A stretch of 39,059 nt of DNA from an uncultured Collinsella sp. (GTDB lineage: Bacteria; Actinomycetota; Coriobacteriia; Coriobacteriales; Coriobacteriaceae). The translations under genes and the position numbers were made by a program. This document shows, one piece after another, positions 15,362 through 24,483 of the stretch. The stretch covers positions 1 to 39,059 of the forward strand of contig CAKURW010000014.1 in the NCBI GenBank assembly GCA_934675795.1. Direction: 5' to 3'. Under the pieces are notes generated by a model. That model was given only the letters and a program-made list of their open reading frames with translations. It made no database searches and was not told where the DNA came from. The stretch's first letter is position 1; the number at the start of each line of letters is the position of its first letter.

Positions 15362-16626
15362 CGCCCACCACTGCCTTCCTCGCCATCGAGATCTGTATCG
15401 GGCACAGCGAGCCCAGATTCGCTGGAAGCACCGGCAGCAGCCATCTTCTTACGCCGGGCTATCAAGATGGACGCGAAGATAAGGACGGCGGCCACGGCAA
15501 ACAGAGCAAGAACGGGGCCGCCCATGCCGGCGATGCCCCCGTTCTTGCCAGAACTCTCATTGGCCGCGGTATCGGTCTTTTTCGAGGCGCGCTTGAGCGT
15601 TCCATCGTCCGCGACGGTCGTTCCCTCCGCAATCTGTCGTTGAGCCTCGGCAAGTGTCATGTTGTTGGCGACCGAAGCCTTCATGGCATCGTTGGTACCC
15701 ACATAGATTCTCTTGGTCGTGGCCTCCTCACCCGTATTGGGGTTCTTCACGGTCACCGTGTAAATGCCCTCGTCTTCGAACACCGCACCGTCGGTCGCCG
15801 TCTTGTTGAAGCGCACGTCCTCGGTAAGGCCATCGCCGGTGCTGTCGAGAACCTCCCTCTTCACACTCACGTCAAGATAGTGTGACCCAGCCATGTCAAT
15901 CCGGAAGCCACTCGAGGTGACTGAGCCGTTGAACAACTCGTCATTCGTCGCAGTGTCGAAGAGGAACATCATGGTGTTGCTGTTGCGCACCTTGAACTTG
16001 AAGAAGATGCGATAGTTGTTGTAAGCCGGCCTGAACGGCAGGAGGCCTGGCGACTCGATCTCGTAGTCGAGAGCCACCTCGTAATCGCCCTCCTCATACA
16101 TGTCGATATGGGTGTTGGCGCCGACTTCTATGCTCGAAAGGTATTCAGTGCTGACGGTGGGCTCGGTTGAGGCGTTCTGGTAATCGGTATGCTTGGTTAT
16201 GAGAGTACCGTGACCGAAATCAGTCTTGGGAATGCCGAAATACTCGTCGTACCCGTTTTCGTCGCCGGAGATTTTTCTTTTATTGTCCCCGTTCAGGGAA
16301 TCGATATTCTGATTGAGCTGAAAGCTGAGCTCAACCTGATCGCCACTGTTTTTAAGAAACACAGGAACATCGTCGCCCGCTCTGCTCGTGAAGCCGCTGA
16401 CGACGAACCTGCCGAGCTTCCATCCGAAGTGGGGGTCGCCCTCTTTGATGCTATTGGATTCCGAATAGCCATTGTCCAGGCCCGTGTTAACAACCTTGTC
16501 ATAGTAGTACTTGTTGTCCTTGGAACCGTTGCTGCTTGAATCATCCGCCAGTGTGATTGTGGGCAATGCAACCGATAGAGCAGCGACGGCGCACAGCACA
16601 GCAAGCAACGCACGTTTTATTCTCAT
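15358..16626 (-). CDS. Exported, C-terminally anchored protein coupled to the toxin
   Basis: This 422-residue protein has a Sec signal peptide (MRIKRALLAVLCAVAALSVA, cleavage near TLADDSS). About 340 residues of mainly beta-rich extracellular sequence follow, including an Ig-like portion (DDEGIYTVTVKNPNTGEEA-type, about 275-305). A Lys/Ser linker, one membrane helix (PVLALFAVAAVLIFASILI, about 373-391), a basic stop-transfer RRKK and an acidic cytosolic tail complete it. The ATG has AGGAG 7 bases upstream. It is the first gene of the toxin operon and overlaps the toxin start by 4 bases. It may act as a display, export or delivery partner for the lipoprotein toxin. I do not recognise the family. 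Its codons and base composition are visibly more A/T-rich than the flanking housekeeping genes, in keeping with horizontal acquisition. Confidence 0.82.
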   Translation of the reverse strand: MRIKRALLAVLCAVAALSVALPTITLADDSSSNGSKDNKYYYDKVVNTGLDNGYSESNSIKEGDPHFGWKLGRFVVSGFTSRAGDDVPVFLKNSGDQVELSFQLNQNIDSLNGDNKRKISGDENGYDEYFGIPKTDFGHGTLITKHTDYQNASTEPTVSTEYLSSIEVGANTHIDMYEEGDYEVALDYEIESPGLLPFRPAYNNYRIFFKFKVRNSNTMMFLFDTATNDELFNGSVTSSGFRIDMAGSHYLDVSVKREVLDSTGDGLTEDVRFNKTATDGAVFEDEGIYTVTVKNPNTGEEATTKRIYVGTNDAMKASVANNMTLAEAQRQIAEGTTVADDGTLKRASKKTDTAANESSGKNGGIAGMGGPVLALFAVAAVLIFASILIARRKKMAAAGASSESGLAVPDTDLDGEEGSGGR

Positions 16627-16663
16627 TCAAGCGCTCCTAGCACCCGTTTCGACAATAAATGTC

Positions 16664-16692
16664 ATTATACAGAACGCTACTAACGCATCGAA
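16664..16692 (-). promoter_or_regulatory. Promoter of the toxin operon
   Basis: A consensus -10 TATAAT (16664-16669) lies 17 bases from TTCGAT (16687-16692) on the minus strand. Transcription would start near 16657, leaving a leader of about 30 bases before the first gene. Confidence 0.6.
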
Positions 16693-16855
16693 AGGGTGAG
16701 GGAGACGGCGGCCGAATAATACCGAGCCCCTGATTACCAACTAGACCGACACTGCCCCAAACACAAATCAATAAATCAGACGCGTAAAATGGGACCGAGC
16801 GATTACGACGCGATAATCGAAACGATGAGGTCTTATAAAGGAGCCGCGGCATCAA

Positions 16856-17048
16856 ATGGGAAAAGCTGTAGACTATGACTCCTTTGGGGTCGACGACCGA
16901 CCTGATAGGCTCTCCAACGTTCCCGATGAGGCTCTCGAGGCTCTGCTCGAGGAAGAGCGAGAAAAACCCGCCGAAAACGTGGGAAGAGGCATGGAAGCGC
17001 AGTATCGACTGGGAAATCGAGCACGGCGTCAGGAGCGTCAATGGCTAG
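16856..17048 (+). pseudogene. Small gene with a frameshift in an A5 run
   Basis: The frame opening at 16856 reads MGKAVDYDSFGVDDRPDRLS and then an acidic helix (NVPDEALEALLEEERE). At the run of five A at 16962-16966 the sensible reading moves to the next frame, which continues PPKTWEEAWKRSIDWEIEHG and stops at 17046-17048. Removing one A would restore a 63-residue acidic protein. Without it, translation continues in the original frame to 17122 as an Arg-rich, unconvincing tail. AAAGGAG is 12 bases before the ATG, a little far. The acidic, mostly helical product resembles small antitoxin-like proteins only in a general way, and I do not recognise it. The frameshift could be a sequencing error, a real mutation or programmed. 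Confidence 0.5.
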
Positions 17049-17123
17049 GAACGACCACCGCGCTATCGTCTGCCGCATACTCCCAAAACGATGATATGCT
17101 GAACCAGCTGAAAAGGAGCTGAG

Positions 17124-17306
17124 ATGTACATCTACCTCAGCAAGGAGGACAGCGCGAAGCTGGACCGCCTTATGCGTGAGTATGAGCAGACCTTCCATGA
17201 GAGGTGCTACGCCTACTGCATGAGCGACCCTATCGCCGAAATAGAGAAGTGTTTGAAGACCGGTAAGCCATCCAAGATTAAGCCCGAGCCCGGAGCGGTC
17301 TACTAG
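17124..17306 (+). CDS. Small protein of unknown function
   Basis: This 60-residue protein begins MYIYLSKEDSAKLDRLMREY and ends KPSKIKPEPGAVY. AAGGAG lies 5 bases before the ATG. It is mixed-charge and helical with two internal Cys (RCYAYCMSD). It starts just after the preceding frameshifted gene and is probably in the same transcript, so the two may form a functional pair. The family was not recognised, and no catalytic motif is visible. The next 140 bases up to the terminator at 17447 contain no gene I can support. Confidence 0.6.
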   Translation: MYIYLSKEDSAKLDRLMREYEQTFHERCYAYCMSDPIAEIEKCLKTGKPSKIKPEPGAVY

Positions 17307-17446
17307 AGCAGCTTCAGAGTCCCTCTTATTTTGATGCCGCCACCGTGGGCAGACAATTTTAGAAGACCTCGACAAGCATAATATTGCTCAACGCTAACGC
17401 TCCGAGCGAGGGCATTTAATGAAGTGCCCGGCACTTCCACGCAGCG

Positions 17447-17487
17447 CAAAAACGGGGGCAGTTCGCACTCCCGCGAGCTGCCCCCGT
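17447..17487 (-). terminator. Terminator after the zinc-ribbon gene
   Basis: A perfect 10-bp stem (ACGGGGGCAG at 17452-17461 with CTGCCCCCGT at 17478-17487) with a 16-base loop ends in TTTTT on the minus strand, 43 bases after the gene's final stop. Confidence 0.85.
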
Positions 17488-17529
17488 AACCTCGGCTTTC
17501 GCGTCGCAGTGCCAACCGGCACCGCTCCC

Positions 17530-18867
17530 CTACTTTCCAAAGATCGCAGCGAACAATCCTTTGCGCTTGGGCTTTTCCTCTCGGTAGGAGCCCTCGACTG
17601 CGGCTGCCACCTGGCGCGGTTGCTCGCCGCCTCCGCGGCGGACGATCTGGTATAGGAACGGCGATTTGACGTATTTGACCTCGATGGGCGTGGCGTGCAC
17701 GGTGCTTTCACTCGACAGCATCACACTTGGATTGAGCGGCGCCACGATATGCGTCTCGCGCTTGTCGCTAAACACCACCGCGGCTGCGCGGCCCGTCTGA
17801 CCGTTCACGGCAATTCGCACCTGCTCGCCATCACGATCATCCGACGCCGGGCGATCGACAAAGTAGACCGGCACCATCACCAGACCGTCCTTATGCTTGC
17901 GAGCCTTGCGCGCCCACGTGCGGATGCTCTTTTTATTGAGCCCCAGGGTCGCCTCGGCATCGTTGCCCGCAACGTCGAGCGCCAGCTTGTCAATGACCAC
18001 CTGGTCCTTGGTGGACGCATCGACGGAGACGACGCGGAAGTCGCCTTCCTACATGGCAGGATCGAACGGCCCCACCTTGGCAAAGTCCCACGGCTCCAAA
18101 ATGCCCATAAGGCGAACGTCCAGGTAGTTGGCCCTGGGGTATGCCCAATCGAGCACCTCGTAGTACACCAGGGTCTCTTTGCTCAGGCCCTTGCCCGGGA
18201 AGGACGCCATCATACGCAGGTCCGCCAGCGCCATGGGGAAATAGAAGAGCATCATGTCGTTTTGAATCGCATCTTCTACATCGTGTCCGGCAAACGCGTC
18301 CGGATACTGGCGCACCAGTTGCAGCGCGTTGGCACGCGCCTGCTGTGGGGAAATCTCACACGGAATGCCCTGCTCTGGCACATACTCGGCACCCACGCCC
18401 ATGGTCAGGCGCTTGCTAAACGTGCCGGGTTTGAGCAAGTCGGCCACACCAATCTTGTTGCCGCACGACGGGCATTCAAATACACGCTGGGTGGACTCGC
18501 CCTCAAAGGACGCGCCGCAGAAGGGGCAGGGAATGCTCACGTGTGTGGCCTCTTGGAACTCCTGCGCGGTACCGCGGTCCTCCCACAGCAGATGCTCAAG
18601 AACCGACTGATTGCGCCAGTGCGAATTGAAGAAATACCAGTCCGGGTCCTCCGGGCGCTCGAGCTGCGAGACATGCGTGAGCTTGAGCAGCCCGTCCACC
18701 ACCGTCAGCGGCGTATGGCGAATGCCCAGGGCGCTCTTGGGCTCCCCCGCATCGGCCTCCCACGGAATGACTGTTCCGCAATAGGCACACTCAAAGCTGC
18801 GCTTTGCCTGGTGCGAGTACATAGGACCGCCGCAGTTTTGGCATTTAATGGCAAACATCTCGTCCAT
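17530..18867 (-). pseudogene. TFIIB-type zinc-ribbon protein split by an in-frame TAG
   Basis: Reading from MDEMFAIKCQNCGG (ATG 18865-18867, AAGGAGG 8 bases upstream), this frame encodes 272 residues up to a TAG at 18049-18051. It then continues in the same frame for another 172 residues to 17530. Two zinc ribbons are present (CQNC with CAYC at residues 9-30; CPFC with CPSC at about 110-135). After the TAG the sequence proceeds naturally (EGDFRVVSVDAS, SIRTWARKARKHKDGLVMVP) to a basic C-terminus (PKRKGLFAAIFGK), so the two parts were one 445-codon gene. The role is unknown; such proteins often bind or sort membrane or stress factors. A fresh nonsense mutation or a base-calling error are the simplest explanations. 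Confidence 0.75.
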
Positions 18868-19120
18868 GGAAACGTCCTCCTTTGCACAGGGACTGTCGAC
18901 ATTAAGTATGTCGAGCAAACAGACGCATGCCCATACCCATGTGGCCCAAAATTGGACGCTAGGACAAACGTTTAGGGGCGGCAGCGAAAATCCGCCGGCA
19001 GCCCGCCCCACGTCACTCGTTAGCGCAGGTAGACCATTACTGCATTTTCTGAACATTGGCACGCAATGCGACCGCTCGAGCTACACTATCCCCTTAACCA
19101 TGATTGTGAGGAAGACCGTT

Positions 19121-20302
19121 ATGCTATTTGTAAATCAGCTGGTACATACGCTTGTTCCCGGCAGCGAAAGCGAGCCGGTCGATACCTCCTGCCGCACCAA
19201 TGCTGGTTTTGCCGCAAGCCTCATCTGCATCGGCCTCAACATCACCCTGTGCCTGGCCAAGGGCATCGCGGGCTTGCTCGCCGGTTCCGTGTCGCTTGTC
19301 GCCGACGCCTTCAACAACCTCTCCGATGCCTCGAGCAACATCGTGAGCCTGCTCGGGTTCCGGCTTGCCAGTCGCCCGGCCGATGAAGGTCACCCTTATG
19401 GCCATGGTCGCTACGAATACCTCGCCGGCCTGTTTGTCGCCGTCCTCGTTTGCGCCGTCGGCATCAACCTGGTGCTCGAATCCATCACCAAAATCATCAA
19501 GCCCTCTCCCACCGCCTACACGTTCATTTCCGTTGCGGCGCTGGTCGCGTCCATGCTCGTCAAGTTCTGGATGGCCGCGTTCAACCGCGCGCTGGGCGAC
19601 CGTATTGATTCCGAGACGCTCATCGCCACGGCGCAGGATTCCAAAAACGATGTCATCACCTCGGGCTCGGTCTTGGCGGCGGCGCTCATCTCACAGACAA
19701 CCGGCTTCGACCTCGACGGCTGGGCCGGCCTGGGCGTGGGCATTTTTATCTGCGTCAGTGGCATGGGCCTGGTGCGCGATGCCATCAGCCCGCTGCTGGG
19801 ACAGGCGCCCGACCCCAAGCTGGTGCAGGAGATTCGCGACAAAATCATGTCCTATCCGCAAGTGCTAGGCACCCACGACCTCATGGTGCACGACTACGGC
19901 CCCGGTCGCCAGTTTGCCAGCGCACACGTGGAGATGCCCGGCGAGAGCGATGCGTTTGAGCACCACGAGATTCTGGACACCATCGAGCACGATATCAAGC
20001 ATCAAATGGGCATCGATATTACGCTGCACTGCGACCCCATCGCGACAACCGGCGACGACCTGCGCGGCTGGGTCAAGCGCGGCATCATGCAGATCGACCC
20101 CGCACTTTCCATCCACGACCTGCACGAGCACGACGGCTTCGTCTCGTTTGACCTGGTGCGCCCCGACGGTTTTGACATATCCGACGAGGAGCTGCTGGAA
20201 CTCGTCACGCGCATCGTGCACGAGCGCCGGCCCGACGCCTCGTGCGTCGTCACGTTTGACTCGGGTTTTAGCTCGCCCGAGCGCCCGGCCGAGCAACTGT
20301 AA
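19121..20302 (+). CDS. Cation diffusion facilitator family transporter
   Basis: This 393-residue inner-membrane transporter exports divalent metal (Zn, Mn or Fe) in exchange for protons. The ATG at 19121 has GAGGAAG 6 bases upstream; in-frame ATGs farther upstream lack one. The membrane domain begins at about residue 30 and includes the CDF signature DAFNNLSD (62-69), then HPYGHGRYEY (91-100) and a second metal-site region TAQDSKNDVITSG. About six helices end near residue 230. They are followed by the cytosolic ZT-dimer domain with His-rich metal sites (AHVEMPGES, HHEILDTIEHDIKH). A second small C-terminal domain, residues about 310-385, is longer than in the smallest family members. The metal cannot be told from sequence alone. 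It is divergent from the zinc-ribbon gene; a small palindrome (CGACAT, 5 bases, ATGTCG at 18897-18913) lies between them. Confidence 0.92.
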   Translation: MLFVNQLVHTLVPGSESEPVDTSCRTNAGFAASLICIGLNITLCLAKGIAGLLAGSVSLVADAFNNLSDASSNIVSLLGFRLASRPADEGHPYGHGRYEYLAGLFVAVLVCAVGINLVLESITKIIKPSPTAYTFISVAALVASMLVKFWMAAFNRALGDRIDSETLIATAQDSKNDVITSGSVLAAALISQTTGFDLDGWAGLGVGIFICVSGMGLVRDAISPLLGQAPDPKLVQEIRDKIMSYPQVLGTHDLMVHDYGPGRQFASAHVEMPGESDAFEHHEILDTIEHDIKHQMGIDITLHCDPIATTGDDLRGWVKRGIMQIDPALSIHDLHEHDGFVSFDLVRPDGFDISDEELLELVTRIVHERRPDASCVVTFDSGFSSPERPAEQL

Positions 20303-20310
20303 TCGACGGC

Positions 20311-20379
20311 AAAACGGGACGCAGGACCGCCGACCAGCGCGCACATGCGCCCGGTCACGCGACACTGCGTCCCGTTTTT
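20311..20379. terminator. Two-way terminator between the transporter and membrane-protein genes
   Basis: A perfect 14-bp stem (20311-20324 with 20365-20378, AAAACGGGACGCAG/CTGCGTCCCGTTTT) encloses a 40-base GC-rich loop that can itself fold. The plus strand ends in TTTTT and the minus strand in TTTT, so it serves both convergent genes. Confidence 0.85.
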
Positions 20380-20412
20380 GTTTGCACCGCTAAGGCTCTA
20401 GCAGCTCAGCCG

Positions 20413-21423
20413 CTAGTTCCCCTGTGCGCCCGAAATGCCGTTTTGCAGCGCGTTCCAGGCATCCGTCGCCATGTCGCCCAGGTTCTGCGCGGTGTCGCCG
20501 AGGTTTTGGGCCGTATCGCCCAGCTCTTGGGCCTTGTCTCCCAGCTCCTGGGCCTTGTTGCTCAGGTCTTCCAGCGTATTAGAGCTCGAACTGTCCGTAC
20601 CGCTCTGATCGCCGGACACATTGCCCGACGAACTGTCCTTGCGCGTAAGCTGAACCTCCAGGTTACCGCTGTCGTTATAGTAGGCAGACGTTACGACCCA
20701 ATTGGCATCGACAACGGGCGTCGAGCCATCCTCGGTCAGAATCACGGCGTTCGAAAGGTCGGCCCCGCGCGACTTGAGGAGCTTCTTGGCGTTAGACCAG
20801 TACTGTCCCGGGATATCACTCAGGTCCACAGCGCCGGACTGGGTAGCCTCGGTCTGCTCTGCCGTCGTATCGGTTGAAGCGCCTCGTTTATTGAGCATGC
20901 CCGACACGATGGCAAACACAACCGATAAGGCAAAGAAGATCGCCAGTACGATGAGAATCTTCTTAATAACGCTCGACGAACGCGAGGGCTTCTCCCCCTC
21001 GTCCTCGCCATACTGCGGAATCGATTTGGGATACTCGCGATAGGGCTGGCGCGCACGCGAATCGCGCGAGTCATAACGAGGCTGGGCCTGTGCCGTACGC
21101 GGCATATACGTCGTCTGCTGAGGCTGCGGAATGGAATTTTGCGACAAATCGCTGTAAGGGTCCGGCGCGGAACTGGCATAGGGGTCCTGCGGCGCGTAAT
21201 CAAACGGGTCTGGTGCCACGTTGCCGTAGGGGCTTTGCGAAGGGACAGCGTAAGGGTCCGGCGCCGCGTTGCCATAACCCATAACTCGCGTGGGCTCGGC
21301 CGTGGCCTGGGTCGCGTCGGGCGCGACGTAGCCGGGATTTGCCACAACGCGGGTCGCATCGGCGCTATTACCCGCCTGCGCGGAGCCGTAGCCACCCATT
21401 ACGGTCGTCTTATCCTGGTCCAT
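20413..21423 (-). CDS. Single-pass membrane protein with repeat-rich ends
   Basis: This 336-residue protein starts at MDQDKTTVMGGYG; AAGGAAA precedes that ATG and an upstream alternative has none. Residues 1-130 are a low-complexity Pro/Tyr/Asp/Gln region with repeated PDPYA-like units. Then come a basic patch, one membrane helix (about 155-177) and an extracytoplasmic domain. The segment GQYWSNAKKLLKSRGADLSNA followed by WVVTSAYYNDSGNLEVQLTRK is reminiscent of PASTA domains. The C-terminus has heptad-like repeats (QELGDKAQELGD, then two TAQNLGD units). The plan, a disordered cytosolic part and an extracellular PASTA-like part, suggests a cell-envelope role. The function is not identified. 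Confidence 0.75.
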   Translation of the reverse strand: MDQDKTTVMGGYGSAQAGNSADATRVVANPGYVAPDATQATAEPTRVMGYGNAAPDPYAVPSQSPYGNVAPDPFDYAPQDPYASSAPDPYSDLSQNSIPQPQQTTYMPRTAQAQPRYDSRDSRARQPYREYPKSIPQYGEDEGEKPSRSSSVIKKILIVLAIFFALSVVFAIVSGMLNKRGASTDTTAEQTEATQSGAVDLSDIPGQYWSNAKKLLKSRGADLSNAVILTEDGSTPVVDANWVVTSAYYNDSGNLEVQLTRKDSSSGNVSGDQSGTDSSSSNTLEDLSNKAQELGDKAQELGDTAQNLGDTAQNLGDMATDAWNALQNGISGAQGN

Positions 21424-21540
21424 GCAACGTTTCCTTTCCGTCGCCTGCAAGCATCGAGTTATCCATGCATTCTACCCGCGCAAAAGCCTATGATGGGCAG
21501 TGCCCGCCGGTATCTACAAGACATGCGCGGTCCTCGGGAT

Positions 21541-21576
21541 AAAAAGCCCCGCCGGGCCTTGGTGGCGCGGCGGGGC
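21541..21576 (-). terminator. Terminator after fhs
   Basis: A 9-bp GC stem (GCCCCGCCG at 21568-21576 pairing with CGGCGGGGC at 21546-21554 as read on the minus strand) is followed by TTTTT, 25 bases after the gene's stop. Confidence 0.85.
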
Positions 21577-21601
21577 GGGCAAGCGGCTATGAATAGCGGG
21601 C

Positions 21602-23269
21602 TTAGAACAGGCCGGTGATGTTGCCGTCGTTGTCGACGTCGATGTTCTCGGCCGCGGGAACCTTGGGCAGGCCCGGCATGGTCAGAACGCTGCCGGTCAG
21701 CGCGACCACGAAGTGAGCGCCGGCGGAAACCTTGAGCTCGCGCACGGTGATGCGGAAGCCCTCGGGGGCACCGAGGGCCTTAGCGTTGTCGCTAAAGCTG
21801 TACTGCGTCTTGGCCACGCACACCGGCAGGTTGCCAAAGCCGTTCTCGCGCAGCTCAGCGAGCTGGCGCTTGGCAGCCGGCGTAAAGTCAACGCCGTCGG
21901 CACGGTAAACCTTGGTGGCAACGGCCTCGAGGGCGTCGGCCACATCGGCACCGTCCTCGTAAGCAAACTTGAGCTCGCTCGGCTGCTCGATCAGGCGCAT
22001 GACCTCATCGGCCAGGTCGAGCGCGCCCTCGCCGCCCTTGGCCCAGACCTCGGACAGCTTAACGTTGACGCCAAGCTTCTGGCACTCGGACTCGATGAGC
22101 TCCAGCTCGGCCTCGGTGTCCGTCGGGAAGCGGTTGATGGCGACCACACAGGGCAGGCCGTACACGTTCTGAATGTTGTCGACATGGCGCAGCAGGTTGG
22201 GCATGCCGGCCTTAAGGGCCTCAAGGTTCTCCTCGTTGAGGTCGGCCTTGGCGACACCGCCGTTGTACTTAAGCGCGCGGGCAGTCGCAACGACCACGAC
22301 AGCGCTGGGACGAACGCCCGTCATGCGGCACTTGATATCGAGGAACTTCTCAGCACCCAGGTCGGCACCAAAGCCGGCCTCGGTAATGGCAACATCGCCA
22401 AAGCGCATGGCCATGCGGGTGGCCATGATGGAGTTGCAGCCGTGGGCGATATTGGCGAAGGGACCGCCGTGGACAAACGCAGGCGTGCCCTCGAGCGTCT
22501 GCACCAGGTTGGGTTTGAGCGCGTCCTTGAGCAGAGCAGCCATGGCGCCCTGAGCCTTAAGGTCGCGAGCGCGGACGGGCTCGCCGGCAAAGCTGTAGCC
22601 GACGACGATCTCGCCCAGGCGCTCCTTGAGGTCGTTAATGCTCGTGGACAGGCACAAGATTGCCATAATCTCGGAGGCGACGGTAATGTCGAAGCCGTCC
22701 TCGCGCGGCACGCCCTGGGCCTTGCCGCCAATGCCGTCGATGACGTGACGGAGCTGACGGTCGTTCATGTCGACGACGCGCTTCCAGGTGATGCGCTTAA
22801 CGTCGATACCGAGCTGGTTGCCCTGCTGAATATGGTTGTCGAGCATAGCGGCCAGCAGGTTGTTGGCGGCACCGATGGCATGGAAGTCACCGGTAAAGTG
22901 CAGGTTGATGTCCTCCATGGGGATAACCTGGGCCCAACCGCCACCGGCGGCACCGCCCTTCACGCCAAAGACGGGACCGAGCGAAGGCTCGCGCAGAGCC
23001 ACGGCGCTCTTGACGCCGCGACGGCGCAGACCGTCGGCAAGACCGATGGTCGTGGTGGTCTTACCCTCGCCGGCGGGCGTGGGGTTGATAGCGGTCACGA
23101 GGACGAGCTTAGCCTGATGATCAGTTGGCTCATTGAGCAGGGAGTAGTCGACCTTAGCCTTGTCGAAGCCGTACGGAATCAGATGCTTAACGTCAACGCC
23201 GGCGTTCTTAGCCACCTCGGTAATAGGCAGCGGCGTGACGGAACGTGCGATTTCGATGTCAGTAGGCAT
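21602..23269 (-). CDS. fhs: Formate-tetrahydrofolate ligase
   Basis: This 555-residue enzyme makes 10-formyl-THF from formate, THF and ATP. The ATG at 23267-23269 is chosen because AAAGGA lies 6 bases before it; the in-frame extension to 23329 covers the promoter. Family features are the P-loop [13 protein letters not shown], the [18 protein letters not shown] signature, the [15 protein letters not shown] segment and the C-terminal [18 protein letters not shown]. Length is normal. It has its own promoter and terminator, away from fchA-folD, but the three together give the route from formate to methylene-THF used for purines, thymidylate and serine. Confidence 0.97.
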   Translation of the reverse strand: MPTDIEIARSVTPLPITEVAKNAGVDVKHLIPYGFDKAKVDYSLLNEPTDHQAKLVLVTAINPTPAGEGKTTTTIGLADGLRRRGVKSAVALREPSLGPVFGVKGGAAGGGWAQVIPMEDINLHFTGDFHAIGAANNLLAAMLDNHIQQGNQLGIDVKRITWKRVVDMNDRQLRHVIDGIGGKAQGVPREDGFDITVASEIMAILCLSTSINDLKERLGEIVVGYSFAGEPVRARDLKAQGAMAALLKDALKPNLVQTLEGTPAFVHGGPFANIAHGCNSIMATRMAMRFGDVAITEAGFGADLGAEKFLDIKCRMTGVRPSAVVVVATARALKYNGGVAKADLNEENLEALKAGMPNLLRHVDNIQNVYGLPCVVAINRFPTDTEAELELIESECQKLGVNVKLSEVWAKGGEGALDLADEVMRLIEQPSELKFAYEDGADVADALEAVATKVYRADGVDFTPAAKRQLAELRENGFGNLPVCVAKTQYSFSDNAKALGAPEGFRITVRELKVSAGAHFVVALTGSVLTMPGLPKVPAAENIDVDNDGNITGLF

Positions 23270-23309
23270 GGGCGGTCCTTTCGTTACCGGATGAGAAAAA
23301 GACCAATCC

Positions 23310-23315
23310 AGCATA
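23310..23315 (-). promoter_or_regulatory. Extended -10 box of fhs
   Basis: TGC TATGCT reads as an extended -10 on the minus strand, about 40 bases upstream of the fhs start. A T-rich GTTTTT lies 17 bases farther upstream as a weak -35. No tetrahydrofolate riboswitch motif is seen between here and the start. Confidence 0.4.
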
Positions 23316-23415
23316 GCACGGGCGCGCAATAGAAAAACACCCGTAACCGATGAATGGCGATATGTTTATCCAATGCCCAGCGATAGCCTAACAGCCTGCC
23401 AAAACAAAACCATCC

Positions 23416-24483
23416 CTAAACGGTTGGCTCGATCCCCAAATGCTCAAACGTGCGAAGGGTTGCTTGGCGGCCCTGGGGCGTACGGATCATCAGACCGCAC
23501 TGCAGCAGATAGGGCTCATAGACATCCTCAAGCGTGCCCGGGTCCTCGCCTACCGCGCTGGCAAGCGTGGTCAGGCCCACGGCGCGACCGGAGAACGTCT
23601 TGGCAAGCGTCTCCAAAATACGGATGTCCATCCAGTCCAGGCCAAGCTCATCGATCTCGAAGAACTCGAGCGCTTGACGGCAAATGTCGAGTTCGATGGG
23701 ACCGTTACCGCGCACCTGCGCATAGTCGCGCACGCGCTTGAGCAGACGGTTTGCAAGACGCGGCGTGCCGCGCGAGCGCGAGCCTATCTCGAGCGCGCTG
23801 GGATGGTCAATCGTCGCGCCCAGGATGGTCGCTGAGCGCGTCACGATCTGGGCGAGCTCCTCGACGGTGTAGTAATCCAGGCGATACGAGATGCCAAAGC
23901 GGTCGCGCAGCGGACCGGTCAGCATGCCCGAGCGGGTCGTCGCCGCCACCAGTGTGAACTTGGGGATGTCAAGGCGAATCGAGCGAGCCGCCGGACCCTT
24001 GCCGATTACGATATCGAGCGCAAAGTCCTCCATCGCGGGATACAGGACCTCCTCGACCGAACGGTTGAGGCGGTGGATCTCGTCGATAAACAGCACGTCG
24101 CCCGGCTGCAAATTGGTAAGGATAGCCGCCAGGTCGCCGGTACGCGCGATGGCAGGGCCACTCGTCGTCTTGATCTGAGCGCCCAGCTCGTTGGCGATAA
24201 CCGTAGCCAGCGTGGTCTTGCCCAAGCCCGGAGGGCCTGAGAAGATCACGTGGTCGAGCGTCTCGCCACGGCTCTGCGCTGCCTCGATCAACACGCGCAG
24301 GCTCTGCTTGATGTGCTCCTGGCCGCAGTAGTCGTCCAAGCGCTGAGGGCGCAAGGTGCGGTCGACATCGAGGTCCTCGGGCGTCAGCTCCGAGCCCACC
24401 ACGCGCTCACCGTGCGCCATGGATGCCGCCGGCGAGTTGCCGGGCGTCGCCCACAGGTCCTGAGAGTCATCGGCTTCCCACAT
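23416..24483 (-). CDS. ruvB: Holliday junction branch-migration helicase RuvB
   Basis: RuvB is the AAA+ motor that, with RuvA, drives Holliday-junction branch migration. The protein has the Walker [12 protein letters not shown], Walker [13 protein letters not shown], sensor [19 protein letters not shown] and the RuvB-specific winged-helix C-terminus (ESPG-like [17 protein letters not shown]). Its ATG overlaps the ruvA stop by one base (TGATG); an in-frame GTG one codon upstream is an alternative start. At about 355 residues it has an N-terminal acidic extension of about 35 residues relative to the shortest family members. Third gene of ruvC-ruvA-ruvB. Confidence 0.97.
   Translation of the reverse strand: MWEADDSQDLWATPGNSPAASMAHGERVVGSELTPEDLDVDRTLRPQRLDDYCGQEHIKQSLRVLIEAAQSRGETLDHVIFSGPPGLGKTTLATVIANELGAQIKTTSGPAIARTGDLAAILTNLQPGDVLFIDEIHRLNRSVEEVLYPAMEDFALDIVIGKGPAARSIRLDIPKFTLVAATTRSGMLTGPLRDRFGISYRLDYYTVEELAQIVTRSATILGATIDHPSALEIGSRSRGTPRLANRLLKRVRDYAQVRGNGPIELDICRQALEFFEIDELGLDWMDIRILETLAKTFSGRAVGLTTLASAVGEDPGTLEDVYEPYLLQCGLMIRTPQGRQATLRTFEHLGIEPTV

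Noticed and set aside
18049..18051. TAG as a recoded (for example pyrrolysine) codon
   Set aside because: Nothing in the window suggests recoding, such as methylamine methyltransferase genes; mutation or sequencing error is simpler.
20443..20580. Short direct repeats that might be a CRISPR array
   Set aside because: They encode the heptad-like LGDxAQx repeats of the membrane protein, are contiguous and have no spacers.
23270..23415. A tetrahydrofolate riboswitch ahead of fhs
   Set aside because: The leader is only about 35 bases from the likely transcription start and lacks the conserved THF aptamer segments.
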